This document shows, piece after piece, positions 8,285-14,161 of a stretch of 15,709 bases of DNA (its first letter is position 1; every line of letters starts with the position of its first letter). The position numbers were made by a program, and so were the translations under genes. A model generated the notes under the pieces. The model saw nothing but the letters and a program-made list of their open reading frames with translations. It was not told the DNA's origin and made no database searches. Origin of the DNA: Pseudomonadota bacterium (lineage in GTDB: Bacteria > Pseudomonadota > Gammaproteobacteria > Xanthomonadales > Xanthomonadaceae); contig JAFAFF010000042.1 of assembly GCA_023423605.1 (NCBI GenBank), positions 1-15,709 of the forward strand, in the 5' to 3' direction.

Positions 8285-8377
8285 GGAGAGGTGTCCGAGT
8301 GGTTGAAGGAGCACGCCTGGAAAGTGTGTAAGCGTCTAAACCGCGCTTCGGGGGTTCGAATCCCCCTCTCTCCGCCA
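8285..8377 (+). tRNA. tRNA-Ser(GGA)
   Basis: This is a 93-nt class II tRNA with encoded CCA (8375-8377). The acceptor stem is GGAGAGG (8285-8291) paired with 8367-8373, closing with one G-U pair; G8374 is the discriminator, as in serine tRNAs. The anticodon stem is CACGC/GTGTG around loop CTGGAAA, giving anticodon GGA at 8319-8321, which reads UCC and UCU. A long variable arm lies between about 8329 and 8349. The T stem is GGGGG/CCCCC around TTCGAAT (8355-8361). Its last 19 nt are repeated twice downstream. Confidence 0.97.
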
Positions 8378-8379
8378 GA

Positions 8380-8420
8380 CAAATGAAAAGGGCCGCCCAT
8401 CGGGTGGCCCTTTTCATTTG
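8380..8420 (+). terminator. Intrinsic terminator of tRNA-Ser (repeat unit 1)
   Basis: A stem of about 19 bp running from CAAATGAAAAGGGCC to GGCCCTTTTCATTTG, with a 3-nt loop and one G-U pair, begins 3 nt after the tRNA CCA. The rising arm provides a T-run (CTTTT) and the falling arm the matching A-run, so it can work in both directions. Confidence 0.8.
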
Positions 8421-8570
8421 CCCGGTGGGGAGAGCGGCAGATGAGAAACCCCGCCTGGGTTCGACGGTTCTGCAGGAGCAGAACCGGACAGCCGCAGGCT
8501 GGCCCCGGAGCGCGCAGCGCGCAGGGGCTGGGTGCAGGATGCACCCAGCAATCCCCCTCTCTCCGCCAGA

Positions 8571-8611
8571 CAAATGAAAAGGGCTGCCCACCGGGTGGCC
8601 CTTTTCATTTG
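8571..8611 (+). terminator. Second copy of the tRNA-Ser terminator hairpin
   Basis: This is the same hairpin as at 8380-8420, 191 bp further on, with two substitutions (CC to CT and ATC to ACC) that keep the stem paired through an extra G-U. Confidence 0.75.
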
Positions 8612-8762
8612 CCGGGTGGGAAGAGCGGCAGATGAGAAACCCCGCCGGGGTTCGACGGTTCTGCAGGAGCAGAACCGGACAGCCGCAGGCTGGCCTTGGA
8701 GCGCGAAGCGCGCAGGGGCTGGGTGCAGGATGCACCCAGCAATCCCCCTCTCTCCGCCAGAC

Positions 8763-8801
8763 AAATGAAAAGGGCTGCCCATCGGGTGGCCCTTTTCATT
8801 T
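8763..8801 (+). terminator. Third copy of the tRNA-Ser terminator hairpin
   Basis: The hairpin of the truncated third repeat is complete to CATTT. The sequence similarity to the other units stops abruptly right after it, at 8801/8802, marking the junction with the endonuclease remnant. Confidence 0.75.
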
Positions 8802-9030
8802 CTCGATGCGCCTCCGGGCTTTGGCCTTTCCGGCAACGGTAGCGGACGGCACGGCTTTCTGGGAGTGGGTCAACCACGGACTCTACGAAGTAGGAAGTGG
8901 CACTGTTACAGGGAGCAGGTCAGAGGCCTTCAACTTTGCCAAAGACAAGCCCATTGAATTGATCGATGGTGGTGGTCTGCTCTACCTGCTGAGGGAGCAT
9001 GCCGGCTTGGACGCACGCATCGCAGCCTGA
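8802..9030 (+). pseudogene. 3' remnant of an Mrr-type restriction endonuclease
   Basis: A reading frame ending at the TGA at 9028-9030 encodes a C-terminus with the pattern SEAFNFAKDKPIELIDGGGL followed by LYLLREH. It resembles the last strand-helix of Mrr-like restriction endonuclease domains (FVTSG-x-F...A...GKPIxLIDGxxL). The catalytic D-ExK core that should precede it is absent: upstream the frame runs directly into the tRNA-Ser repeat. There is no ribosome binding site or plausible start. It is best read as the tail of a gene cut off when DNA was gained or lost next to the tRNA. Family assignment is from memory of the motif and moderately sure. Confidence 0.6.
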
Positions 9031-9040
9031 GGACGAGAGC

Positions 9041-9832
9041 ATGGCAAACGGATCAGTCTCTCGCGACAGCAAAGTGGCCGTTTTGGTCGATTGCGACAAC
9101 GTTAGTCCCGAGATCGTGGAGCACGCCCTGCTGATGGTGGCCCAGTTCGGTCGTGTGGTGCTTCGGCGCGGGTATGGAAATCACAACACGTTGGCAAATC
9201 GCTGGCAGGAGGTACTCGTCCAACAGGCGTTCACCCCTTGCCTTCAATATCAATACGCTTCTGGCAAGAACACCTCCGACATCGCCTTGGCTCTCGATGC
9301 CCAAGAGGCGCTGTTCGATCATCGGGCCGACACGTTCTGCCTGGTCACCAGTGATTCCGACTTTGCTTACCTGTGCCGGAAGCTTCGGGAACGAGGTGCC
9401 ACAGTTTGTATCGTAGGCGAGCCCAAGTCGCCAGCGGCCCTCCGAAACGCCTGCGACCAGTTCTTCGAATGGGAGCGAAAACCGCCCGCCGAGACCTGCG
9501 AGGATCGAACCAACATCCTACCGGCCAAGACGGAGGGCAACAAAGCCGAGCCCTCTGCGGCGGATACCAAATCGCTTCCCAAGCGCCGCCCAAGGTTCGT
9601 GGTGGAAGCAGTCACACTCCTCGCTGGAGACACCTCTGAAGGCGAGTTGGGGCTGGGAGCGTTGGGCCAATACCTCAAACGAACAGACCCATCCTTCTCA
9701 TCCAACGCCTATGGGCATTCTGGCCTGCTCAGCATGCTGAAGACCTACGACCTACTGACCCTCCGCCAGCAGGAGGGAGGTCAATGGTCCGTCGGCGTGG
9801 CGGCGCGTCCTGACTCCAATGAGCAGGCGTGA
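9041..9832 (+). CDS. NYN domain (PIN-like nuclease) protein with OST-HTH/LOTUS-like C-terminus
   Basis: This 263-aa protein starts with a NYN domain (LabA/DUF88 type). VLVDCDN gives Asp17 and Asp19, GKNTSDIALALDA gives Asp80, and LVTSDSDFAYL gives Asp105 and Asp107; these are the acidic residues expected to hold metal in this PIN-like RNase fold. A charged linker (about 145-183) leads to a C-terminal domain (about 185-252, FVVEAVTLLAGDTSEGELGL... and GHSGLLSMLKTYDLLTL) that resembles the OST-HTH/LOTUS RNA-binding fold. The ATG at 9041 follows GAGGA by 8 nt and lies 10 nt after the endonuclease remnant. Codon use is less GC-biased than in the housekeeping genes, suggesting transfer. An RNA-cleaving role is inferred from the family. 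Confidence 0.88.
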   Translation: MANGSVSRDSKVAVLVDCDNVSPEIVEHALLMVAQFGRVVLRRGYGNHNTLANRWQEVLVQQAFTPCLQYQYASGKNTSDIALALDAQEALFDHRADTFCLVTSDSDFAYLCRKLRERGATVCIVGEPKSPAALRNACDQFFEWERKPPAETCEDRTNILPAKTEGNKAEPSAADTKSLPKRRPRFVVEAVTLLAGDTSEGELGLGALGQYLKRTDPSFSSNAYGHSGLLSMLKTYDLLTLRQQEGGQWSVGVAARPDSNEQA

Positions 9833-10121
9833 AACATAGTTGGCAACGATCTCCGAATGTAGGAGACGCTGACCTCAATCGCGCGCTGCAGTTGGCCGCA
9901 CGGTAGATGGATCGTTGAAATGGCACCTTGGCCAACCTAGGGACACGCTGAACAACTCTGTAGCTTTAACGGTAGTGCCAGTCTCCGGCCGAAAACCTTC
10001 AGGTCGTGGTAGAACCATTCACCGCAAAGCTGGCCCACCGCTGACAGCCAGCACTCCAGATAAACACTGTGATTGCGTAACGTTGCCATCGACGTCAGGC
10101 TTGAGCGCCTTCATTCGTACC
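9833..10121. other. Non-coding gap between the NYN gene and the porin
   Basis: In these 289 bp I see no convincing gene, terminator or repeat. The porin frame stays open back to an ATG at 9915, but the upstream translation looks random. No good -35/-10 pair is evident, so the porin promoter is unplaced. Confidence 0.5.
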
Positions 10122-11249
10122 ATGGAACCAAGGCATACAACCGTGCAGGCAATTCCCTTCATCATCGCCGCTGCGTTATCCGGCTTGTCGCCGGATAACG
10201 ATGCTTCCGGAGTATCCGTAGAGAACACAGATATCTCCCCTTATTTCGATGTCGGCGGCGCCGTCAGGTTCAACTACGGCTGGCTGGATTACGGGCCGAC
10301 CAGCCGTCTTCAACTCGAGCTGTTGCGGGCCGATGTGAAAACGGGCGCTGGCCCTTTCTCTCTTTCAGCGCAGTATCGCTGGTATGACGGCTTCGATGCG
10401 GTTCACCATGCTTATGTCGGCTGGAAGTTTTCCGACCAGACCGGAATCACCGCCGGTATCCAGCAGGTACCCTTCGGCTTGCTGCCTACGGTATCGCAGA
10501 GCTTCTGGTTCGGTTCGGGCTACTATCTCGGCATCGAGGATGATTACGATCCCGGCCTGGTCCTGACCCATCAGCAGGGTGATACCTCCTGGCATTTCGG
10601 ATGGTTCTCCGGGGACGAATACGGCTCCGGTTCACGCTATGACCGCTACTCCTTCGATGTGGCACAGACCGATGCATTGCCATACCGCGAGCGCCAGAGA
10701 GCTCATGTCCGCGTGGAGCGATCGCGCGATTGGGCCGACGGCGAGCTTCTGCTGGGTGCGTCCTCCTTTGCTGGCAAGGTCCAGAACACCACGACCCGGC
10801 GCCACCATGCACATCAAGGTGCCGCGGTCCACATGCAGTGGAAGCGCGATGGCTGGATGACCCAACTGCAATGGGCACGCTACCGTTACGACGTGCCCGG
10901 CAAGCGCGTCGCGCTATCGGCTTTCCAGGCGCCGTTCGAGATCGCCGCGCACGCCGATGTATCCAGCGCCAACGTGGCTTATTCCTTCGGTCAGCATGGC
11001 TGGCTGGATGATCTGACCTGCTACAACAACCTCAGCATGACACGTCCGGTCGGACGCGGCACCGGCGTTCGTGATTCCTGGCAGAACGTCACCGGCTGCA
11101 GCCTGCAGAAAGGAATCATGCTGACCTACGTCGACTGGATTGCAGGCCGGAACATGTGGTTCGCCGGTGGCGATGGCATCGGTATCGATGATGGCGGCCC
11201 TTCTTCATGGCATTCCCGCCTCAACCTCAACATCGGCTTCTATTTCTGA
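10122..11249 (+). CDS. Outer membrane beta-barrel protein (porin-like)
   Basis: This protein of about 375 aa shows alternating hydrophobic/polar strands rich in Tyr, Trp and Gly and ends in a terminal Phe (LNIGFYF), the classical BAM recognition signature of outer-membrane barrels. The N-terminus has a hydrophobic stretch (IPFIIAAALSGL) suiting a signal peptide, with cleavage probably before SPDND or after DASG. Motifs such as HHAYVGWKFSD and GITAGIQQVPFG resemble phosphate-selective porin O/P or related DUF3138-like barrels; I cannot tell which. The start is uncertain: ATG 10122, TTG 10101 and GTG 10143 (with AAGG 10 nt upstream) are all in frame. It is monocistronic and its neighbours do not indicate a substrate. 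Confidence 0.8.
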   Translation: MEPRHTTVQAIPFIIAAALSGLSPDNDASGVSVENTDISPYFDVGGAVRFNYGWLDYGPTSRLQLELLRADVKTGAGPFSLSAQYRWYDGFDAVHHAYVGWKFSDQTGITAGIQQVPFGLLPTVSQSFWFGSGYYLGIEDDYDPGLVLTHQQGDTSWHFGWFSGDEYGSGSRYDRYSFDVAQTDALPYRERQRAHVRVERSRDWADGELLLGASSFAGKVQNTTTRRHHAHQGAAVHMQWKRDGWMTQLQWARYRYDVPGKRVALSAFQAPFEIAAHADVSSANVAYSFGQHGWLDDLTCYNNLSMTRPVGRGTGVRDSWQNVTGCSLQKGIMLTYVDWIAGRNMWFAGGDGIGIDDGGPSSWHSRLNLNIGFYF

Positions 11250-11357
11250 TGGGTCGAGCCGAGCAGGCAGTTCTCCACGCGTTTCTGCCCCATTCGATTC
11301 CGGTGCAGGAACAGTGGGCGCACCCCGATGGCGGCCGCCGAAGCCGATGCCCCGGCG

Positions 11358-11654
11358 TCAGTCGCCGGAGGCATACAGGAGCGCGATGTCCCGATGATGC
11401 AGTTCGCATCGCGCACCTTCGCTCCTCACCACGGCACGCCGAGGCTCGAGCACCACTTCGCATCCATTGCTGAAACGATACTGCCGGTCACCGTTGGCCA
11501 GCGTCTGCTGCTGCGGCACCTCGTCCATCGGACGCTCGCCAGCGCCCTGCGGGGCCATCGCCTGCATGTCGACGGCATCTTCCGCCGGGGAGGGCACGCG
11601 CTCACATGCAGGCAACATCAACACGGCAGCGAGAAACGGAACAGCATGCTTCAT
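11358..11654 (-). CDS. Small hypothetical lipoprotein
   Basis: This 98-aa protein has a short basic N-terminus, a hydrophobic stretch and a lipobox ending PAC, so Cys17 is the predicted lipidation site. The rest is an Ala/Pro/Gln-rich linker followed by a compact C-terminal part with two further Cys residues (NGCEVVLEPR and GARCELHH), possibly a disulfide. A clear GGAGG lies 6 nt before the ATG at 11654. It stands alone, downstream of sugE on the same strand and convergent with the porin. I recognise no functional family. Confidence 0.8.
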   Translation of the reverse strand: MKHAVPFLAAVLMLPACERVPSPAEDAVDMQAMAPQGAGERPMDEVPQQQTLANGDRQYRFSNGCEVVLEPRRAVVRSEGARCELHHRDIALLYASGD

Positions 11655-11735
11655 CGAATCCTCCAGCGCGTTTGATTACCTGCATCTTGGGGCCGAAGGC
11701 AGGAACAGCAGGTCAACAACGCCGCCGCCGCAGGC

Positions 11736-12053
11736 TCAGACCGTGGAAACCTTCATCAGCACCAGCCCACTGACGATCAGCACGGCGGCCGCTATCCGCA
11801 TGGCACTCACCTGCTCGCCCAGGAACACGATACCGACCACGAACGCGCCCACCGCGCCGATGCCGGTCCAGATCGTATAAGCGGTACCCAGGGGCAGCGT
11901 GCGCATCGCCACGGCCAGCAGCCAGAAGCTGGCGATCATGCCGGCCACGGTGATGAGTGTCGGGGTGAGCCTGCTGAACCCTTCGGACTGTTTCATCGAA
12001 ACAGCCCAGACAATTTCCAGCAGACCCGCGAAGAACAATGCAATCCAGGCCAT
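11736..12053 (-). CDS. sugE: SugE/Gdx-type small multidrug resistance family guanidinium exporter
   Basis: This 105-aa four-helix membrane protein is of the SMR family. The first helix has GLLEIVWAVSMK with the essential Glu13, and the following FSRLTPTLITV and LPLGTAYTIWTGIGAVGAF are diagnostic of the SugE/Gdx subgroup rather than EmrE. Members export guanidinium against protons as an antiparallel dimer, so one gene suffices. The start at 12053 has a perfect AAAGGAGG a few nt upstream; in-frame upstream codons are discarded because they run through the riboswitch. A guanidine-II riboswitch in the leader independently supports the substrate. Confidence 0.95.
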   Translation of the reverse strand: MAWIALFFAGLLEIVWAVSMKQSEGFSRLTPTLITVAGMIASFWLLAVAMRTLPLGTAYTIWTGIGAVGAFVVGIVFLGEQVSAMRIAAAVLIVSGLVLMKVSTV

Positions 12054-12074
12054 GGCGGCCTCCTTTGACAGGGG

Positions 12075-12123
12075 CCAGGCCGTCCTGGACATTGAAACCC
12101 GGTAGGGGGGAGGCCGTTCCTCC
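12075..12123 (-). promoter_or_regulatory. Guanidine-II (mini-ykkC) riboswitch upstream of sugE
   Basis: On the minus strand two short hairpins precede sugE. The proximal one (12088-12075) is CCAGG-ACGG-CCTGG, a perfect 5-bp stem with the ACGR tetraloop that defines the class. The distal one (12123-12109) is GGAGG-AACGG-CCTCC, with ACGG in a loop one nucleotide longer than usual. A 20-nt linker separates them. The second hairpin ends about 10 nt before the AAAGGAGG Shine-Dalgarno, the arrangement by which ligand-induced loop pairing frees the ribosome site. The gene downstream is the expected one. Confidence 0.85.
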
Positions 12124-12130
12124 AGCGCCG

Positions 12131-12136
12131 ATGCTA
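12131..12136 (-). promoter_or_regulatory. Possible -10 element for sugE
   Basis: On the minus strand TTTGCTAGCAT contains a -10-like TAGCAT. A start about 7 nt downstream would place the 5' end just before the first riboswitch hairpin at 12123. No good -35 is visible, so this is tentative. Confidence 0.35.
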
Positions 12137-12209
12137 GCAAATGCACATGAACCGTATGCGGCCGACGGGGCGCCCTGCGCTGTTCTGGCTAATGCCTGCA
12201 CCGATGCGC

Positions 12210-12215
12210 TAGAAT
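12210..12215 (+). promoter_or_regulatory. Possible -10 element of the ffs promoter
   Basis: TAGAAT followed by a GC-rich discriminator (GCGCGCC) matches the stable-RNA promoter of tRNA-Ser in this window. The -35 is poor at any normal spacing. If used, the precursor would carry a leader of about 100 nt to be trimmed from the SRP RNA. Confidence 0.45.
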
Positions 12216-12324
12216 GCGCGCCTGCCGTCGCCCACCGCGATGTGTAGTGCGGAGAAGGGTGCTGGCGCCGCGCGCCGCGTCCTGCTCTGCGAACCGGCCA
12301 CCTTCAGGGTGACCACGTCTCTAT

Positions 12325-12435
12325 GGCGGCCCCGTCGGCCCCTCGCGACGCTAGATCGAAAATCCCGCCAGGGCCGGAAGGCAGCAACGGTATCGATCGA
12401 CGCGGGCGCCGAGGTCAGCCGGCGGGGCCGCCACC
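12325..12435 (+). ncRNA. ffs: Signal recognition particle 4.5S RNA
   Basis: The conserved domain IV is evident: CCAGGGCCGGAAGGCAGCAA (12368-12387), with the GGAA tetraloop at 12376-12379 and the asymmetric internal loop that binds the Ffh M domain. The ends pair perfectly (GGCGGCCCCG 12325-12334 with CGGGGCCGCC 12423-12432), giving a single hairpin of about 108-111 nt, like E. coli 4.5S RNA. A TTTT run at 12436-12439 right after the terminal stem can serve as terminator. The exact ends are estimated from pairing. It targets membrane and secreted proteins co-translationally with Ffh. Confidence 0.92.
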
Positions 12436-12477
12436 TTTTCAACGATCATGTTCTGCGCTGCACGGACCGGCTGGGCG

Positions 12478-12577
12478 CGTAGCGCCGGGCTCTGCCCGGC
12501 TGGTCGCTCGCTGCCACAACATTGCCGCGTAGAGCCGGGCTCTGCCCGGCTGTCCACCCGCTGCCACGGCATTGCCG
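12478..12577 (+). repeat. Two SMAG repeats in a 50-bp tandem
   Basis: Two 50-bp units (12478-12527 and 12528-12577) each contain GTAG followed by GCCGGGC-TCT-GCCCGGC, the short stem-loop bounded by GTAG that characterises SMAG repeats of Stenotrophomonas maltophilia. The spacer parts (CGCTGCCAC..CATTGCCG) are also conserved, so a whole unit was duplicated. Confidence 0.88.
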
Positions 12578-12581
12578 GGCT

Positions 12582-12604
12582 TGCCGGGCGGAGCCCGGCA
12601 CTAC
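12582..12604 (-). repeat. SMAG repeat in inverted orientation
   Basis: TGCCGGGC (12582-12589), loop GGA and GCCCGGCA (12593-12600) are followed by CTAC, which is GTAG on the minus strand. Together with the preceding plus-strand copies it forms an inverted pair between ffs and the converging MBL gene. Confidence 0.85.
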
Positions 12605-12623
12605 GGTTACGCCACCCGGCGTG

Positions 12624-13391
12624 TCAGGGTCGCTCCTGCGCCAACACGTGCATCGCCGTGGGTGCGGCCAACGGCACGCACTCGCCGGGCCGGGCCACGC
12701 GGTGCCCACGCGCGCGCAGCGCCTGGCCATCGGCAGCGCTGGCGTAGTGATAGAGCATCATCCGCGCCTGCAACGCGGCACTGTATTCGCGCTCCAGGTC
12801 ATCCACCCCGGTATGCGATGGATTGCCATGCAACCCGCAGTCATGGGCGATGAGTTCATTGTCATCGGCGAAGCGCGCCAGCATTTCCGGAATCGGCCGC
12901 GTATCCCCGCTCCAGGTCAACGCACCCTTCAGCCGCAGACCGTAAGCGGTCTCCGGCCAGTGGTGGCGCACCGGAAACACCTCCAGGCGCACCCCCTCAT
13001 GCCAGAACGCGTCGCCCACCACGATCAGCTGGAACGCATCCCAGAAGTTCGCGCCGCCTTCGGCCAGCACGTTGGGGTAATCGCCTATGCGCCGGTGCAG
13101 CAACGGCACCACCGGCGCCGGCACATACAGCCGCACCTTGCCGCGCCGCTGCGCACTGAAGAAGGTATCCACGAACAACCGCTCGAAACCGGCCACATGG
13201 TCCAGGTGGACGTGGGTGACGAACACCGCCTGCGGCATGTGCCCATACTGGGCCTGGAAGGTGGTCAGGCCTTCACCACCGCAGTCGATGGTCAACCAGG
13301 GCCGGCCGTCGCACTCGATGACCGCCATCGGCGAACCCAGCTCCACCGCCGATGCGTTGCCGACGCCCAGGAAACGCAGCATCCAGTCCAT
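12624..13391 (-). CDS. MBL-fold metallo-hydrolase
   Basis: This 255-aa protein has a metallo-beta-lactamase fold. The zinc motif HVHLDH is at residues 60-65, with downstream ligands probably His143/144, Asp163 in WSGDTRP, His183-Asp184 and His215. The layout (GVGNASA at the N-terminus, SGDT and AHDCG) is closer to RNase Z/phosphodiesterase-like MBL proteins than to beta-lactamases; the substrate cannot be told. The start overlaps the kdkA stop by one base (TGATG), so translation is coupled; a second ATG three codons later is an alternative. It is the distal gene of a kdkA operon. Confidence 0.88.
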   Translation of the reverse strand: MDWMLRFLGVGNASAVELGSPMAVIECDGRPWLTIDCGGEGLTTFQAQYGHMPQAVFVTHVHLDHVAGFERLFVDTFFSAQRRGKVRLYVPAPVVPLLHRRIGDYPNVLAEGGANFWDAFQLIVVGDAFWHEGVRLEVFPVRHHWPETAYGLRLKGALTWSGDTRPIPEMLARFADDNELIAHDCGLHGNPSHTGVDDLEREYSAALQARMMLYHYASAADGQALRARGHRVARPGECVPLAAPTAMHVLAQERP

Positions 13392-14140
13392 CAGGTGCCC
13401 CGGTTCCAGGCCAGATCGTAGGCCCTGCGCAGGCGCGCGAAGTCCTTTTCCACTTCATCCACGCTGCGCTCGCCGCGCAGCTTGACCAGCGAGCGCAGCA
13501 GCCGCTTCAGGTTGCGTTCGCGCCAGGCGGTCGCCGGAATACGCTGTACGCCGCGGTCGAAATCGATCAGCCAGCCATGTCCATTGCCATCGAACAGGAT
13601 GTTGTGGGCATTGAGGTCGGCATGGTCCAATCCCGCGCGATGGAAACGAGCGACCAGCCTGCCGGTCTCTTCCCACGGCGCGCCCCGGCCCGCCACCAGC
13701 GCGCGGTCGGCCAGCGAGCGCACGCCTTCGATGCGCTCCATCAGGATCGCGCAGCGGTAGCTCAGCCCTTCGCGCATGTAGAACGCCGCGATGGGACGCG
13801 GCACCGGCAGCTTCAGCGCGCGCAACGCCCGCATCAGGCGGAATTCGGCAAAGCTGCGGGTATGTTCGGACCCGCGCCATAGATACCGGTCCTGCACCAG
13901 GCGAGCCACCATGCCACCGCGCCGGTAATGGCGGAGCACGCTGGCGCCGAACGGCGCATCGACAAACCACGCCCCGCCACGTCCGCCTTCGTCCACCGGA
14001 CGCGCGCGCTCGCCCCAGTGCTGCGGCGAGAACAGGCTTGCCTCGGCTTGCCGCAGCCGCTCGCGGTCGAACAGAATGGCACCCATCCCGCGACCTTCGC
14101 GGCAGGGCGTCAGTGCTTCATTGGCGTCGAATGCGACCAT
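13391..14140 (-). CDS. kdkA: 3-deoxy-D-manno-octulosonic acid kinase
   Basis: This 249-aa kinase phosphorylates the O-4 position of the Kdo residue on Kdo-lipid IVA at the inner face of the membrane, a step in LPS inner-core assembly in organisms with a single, phosphorylated Kdo. Kinase motifs are clear: HADLNAHN at 173-180 (catalytic Asp175) and IDFDRG at 192-197 (metal-binding Asp193). [22 protein letters not shown] and [14 protein letters not shown] are shared with Haemophilus and Xanthomonas KdkA. The start at 14140 gives the family length; ATG 14086 would shorten it by 18 residues. It is divergent from the GT9 gene with only 21 bp between. Confidence 0.95.
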   Translation of the reverse strand: MVAFDANEALTPCREGRGMGAILFDRERLRQAEASLFSPQHWGERARPVDEGGRGGAWFVDAPFGASVLRHYRRGGMVARLVQDRYLWRGSEHTRSFAEFRLMRALRALKLPVPRPIAAFYMREGLSYRCAILMERIEGVRSLADRALVAGRGAPWEETGRLVARFHRAGLDHADLNAHNILFDGNGHGWLIDFDRGVQRIPATAWRERNLKRLLRSLVKLRGERSVDEVEKDFARLRRAYDLAWNRGT

Positions 14141-14161
14141 TCTTTCGAGTCTAACAACACC

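Larger units (their letters stand above)
8359..8801 (+). repeat. 191-bp tandem repeats containing the tRNA-Ser 3' end (rtT-like)
   Basis: There are two full units (8359-8549 and 8550-8740) and a partial third (8741-8801). The period is exactly 191 bp and the two full units differ at about 8 positions. Every unit opens with the last 19 nt of the tRNA including CCA, then a long hairpin ending in CTTTTCATTT, a second hairpin (CGGTTCTGC/GCAGAACCG, 8465-8486 and 8656-8677) and a third (GCTGGGTGCA/TGCACCCAGC, 8527-8549 and 8718-8740). The design matches the E. coli tyrT locus, where about 178-bp repeats carry 19 bp of the tRNA 3' end and yield rtT RNA. A function here is inference. Confidence 0.93.

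Noticed and set aside
8359..8801. CRISPR or multiple tRNA genes
   Set aside because: The units are 191 bp and identical throughout (no unique spacers), and only the last 19 nt of a tRNA are present in copies 2 and 3.
9750..9785. Distal attachment site matching the tRNA-Ser 3' end
   Set aside because: Only CTCCGCCAG is shared here, inside the NYN gene; too short to be an att site. No other copy of the 19-mer was seen downstream.
9915..10121. Longer N-terminus for the porin-like protein
   Set aside because: The added 69 residues show no signal peptide and look like translated non-coding DNA; the hydrophobic signal segment begins after 10122.
12522..13421. 299-codon plus-strand open frame
   Set aside because: It is antisense to the MBL-fold gene with its HVHLDH motif and crosses the SMAG repeats.
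13928..14161. N-terminal extension of the GT9 protein
   Set aside because: It is antisense to the conserved start of kdkA; GT9 proteins begin just before the [11 protein letters not shown] motif.
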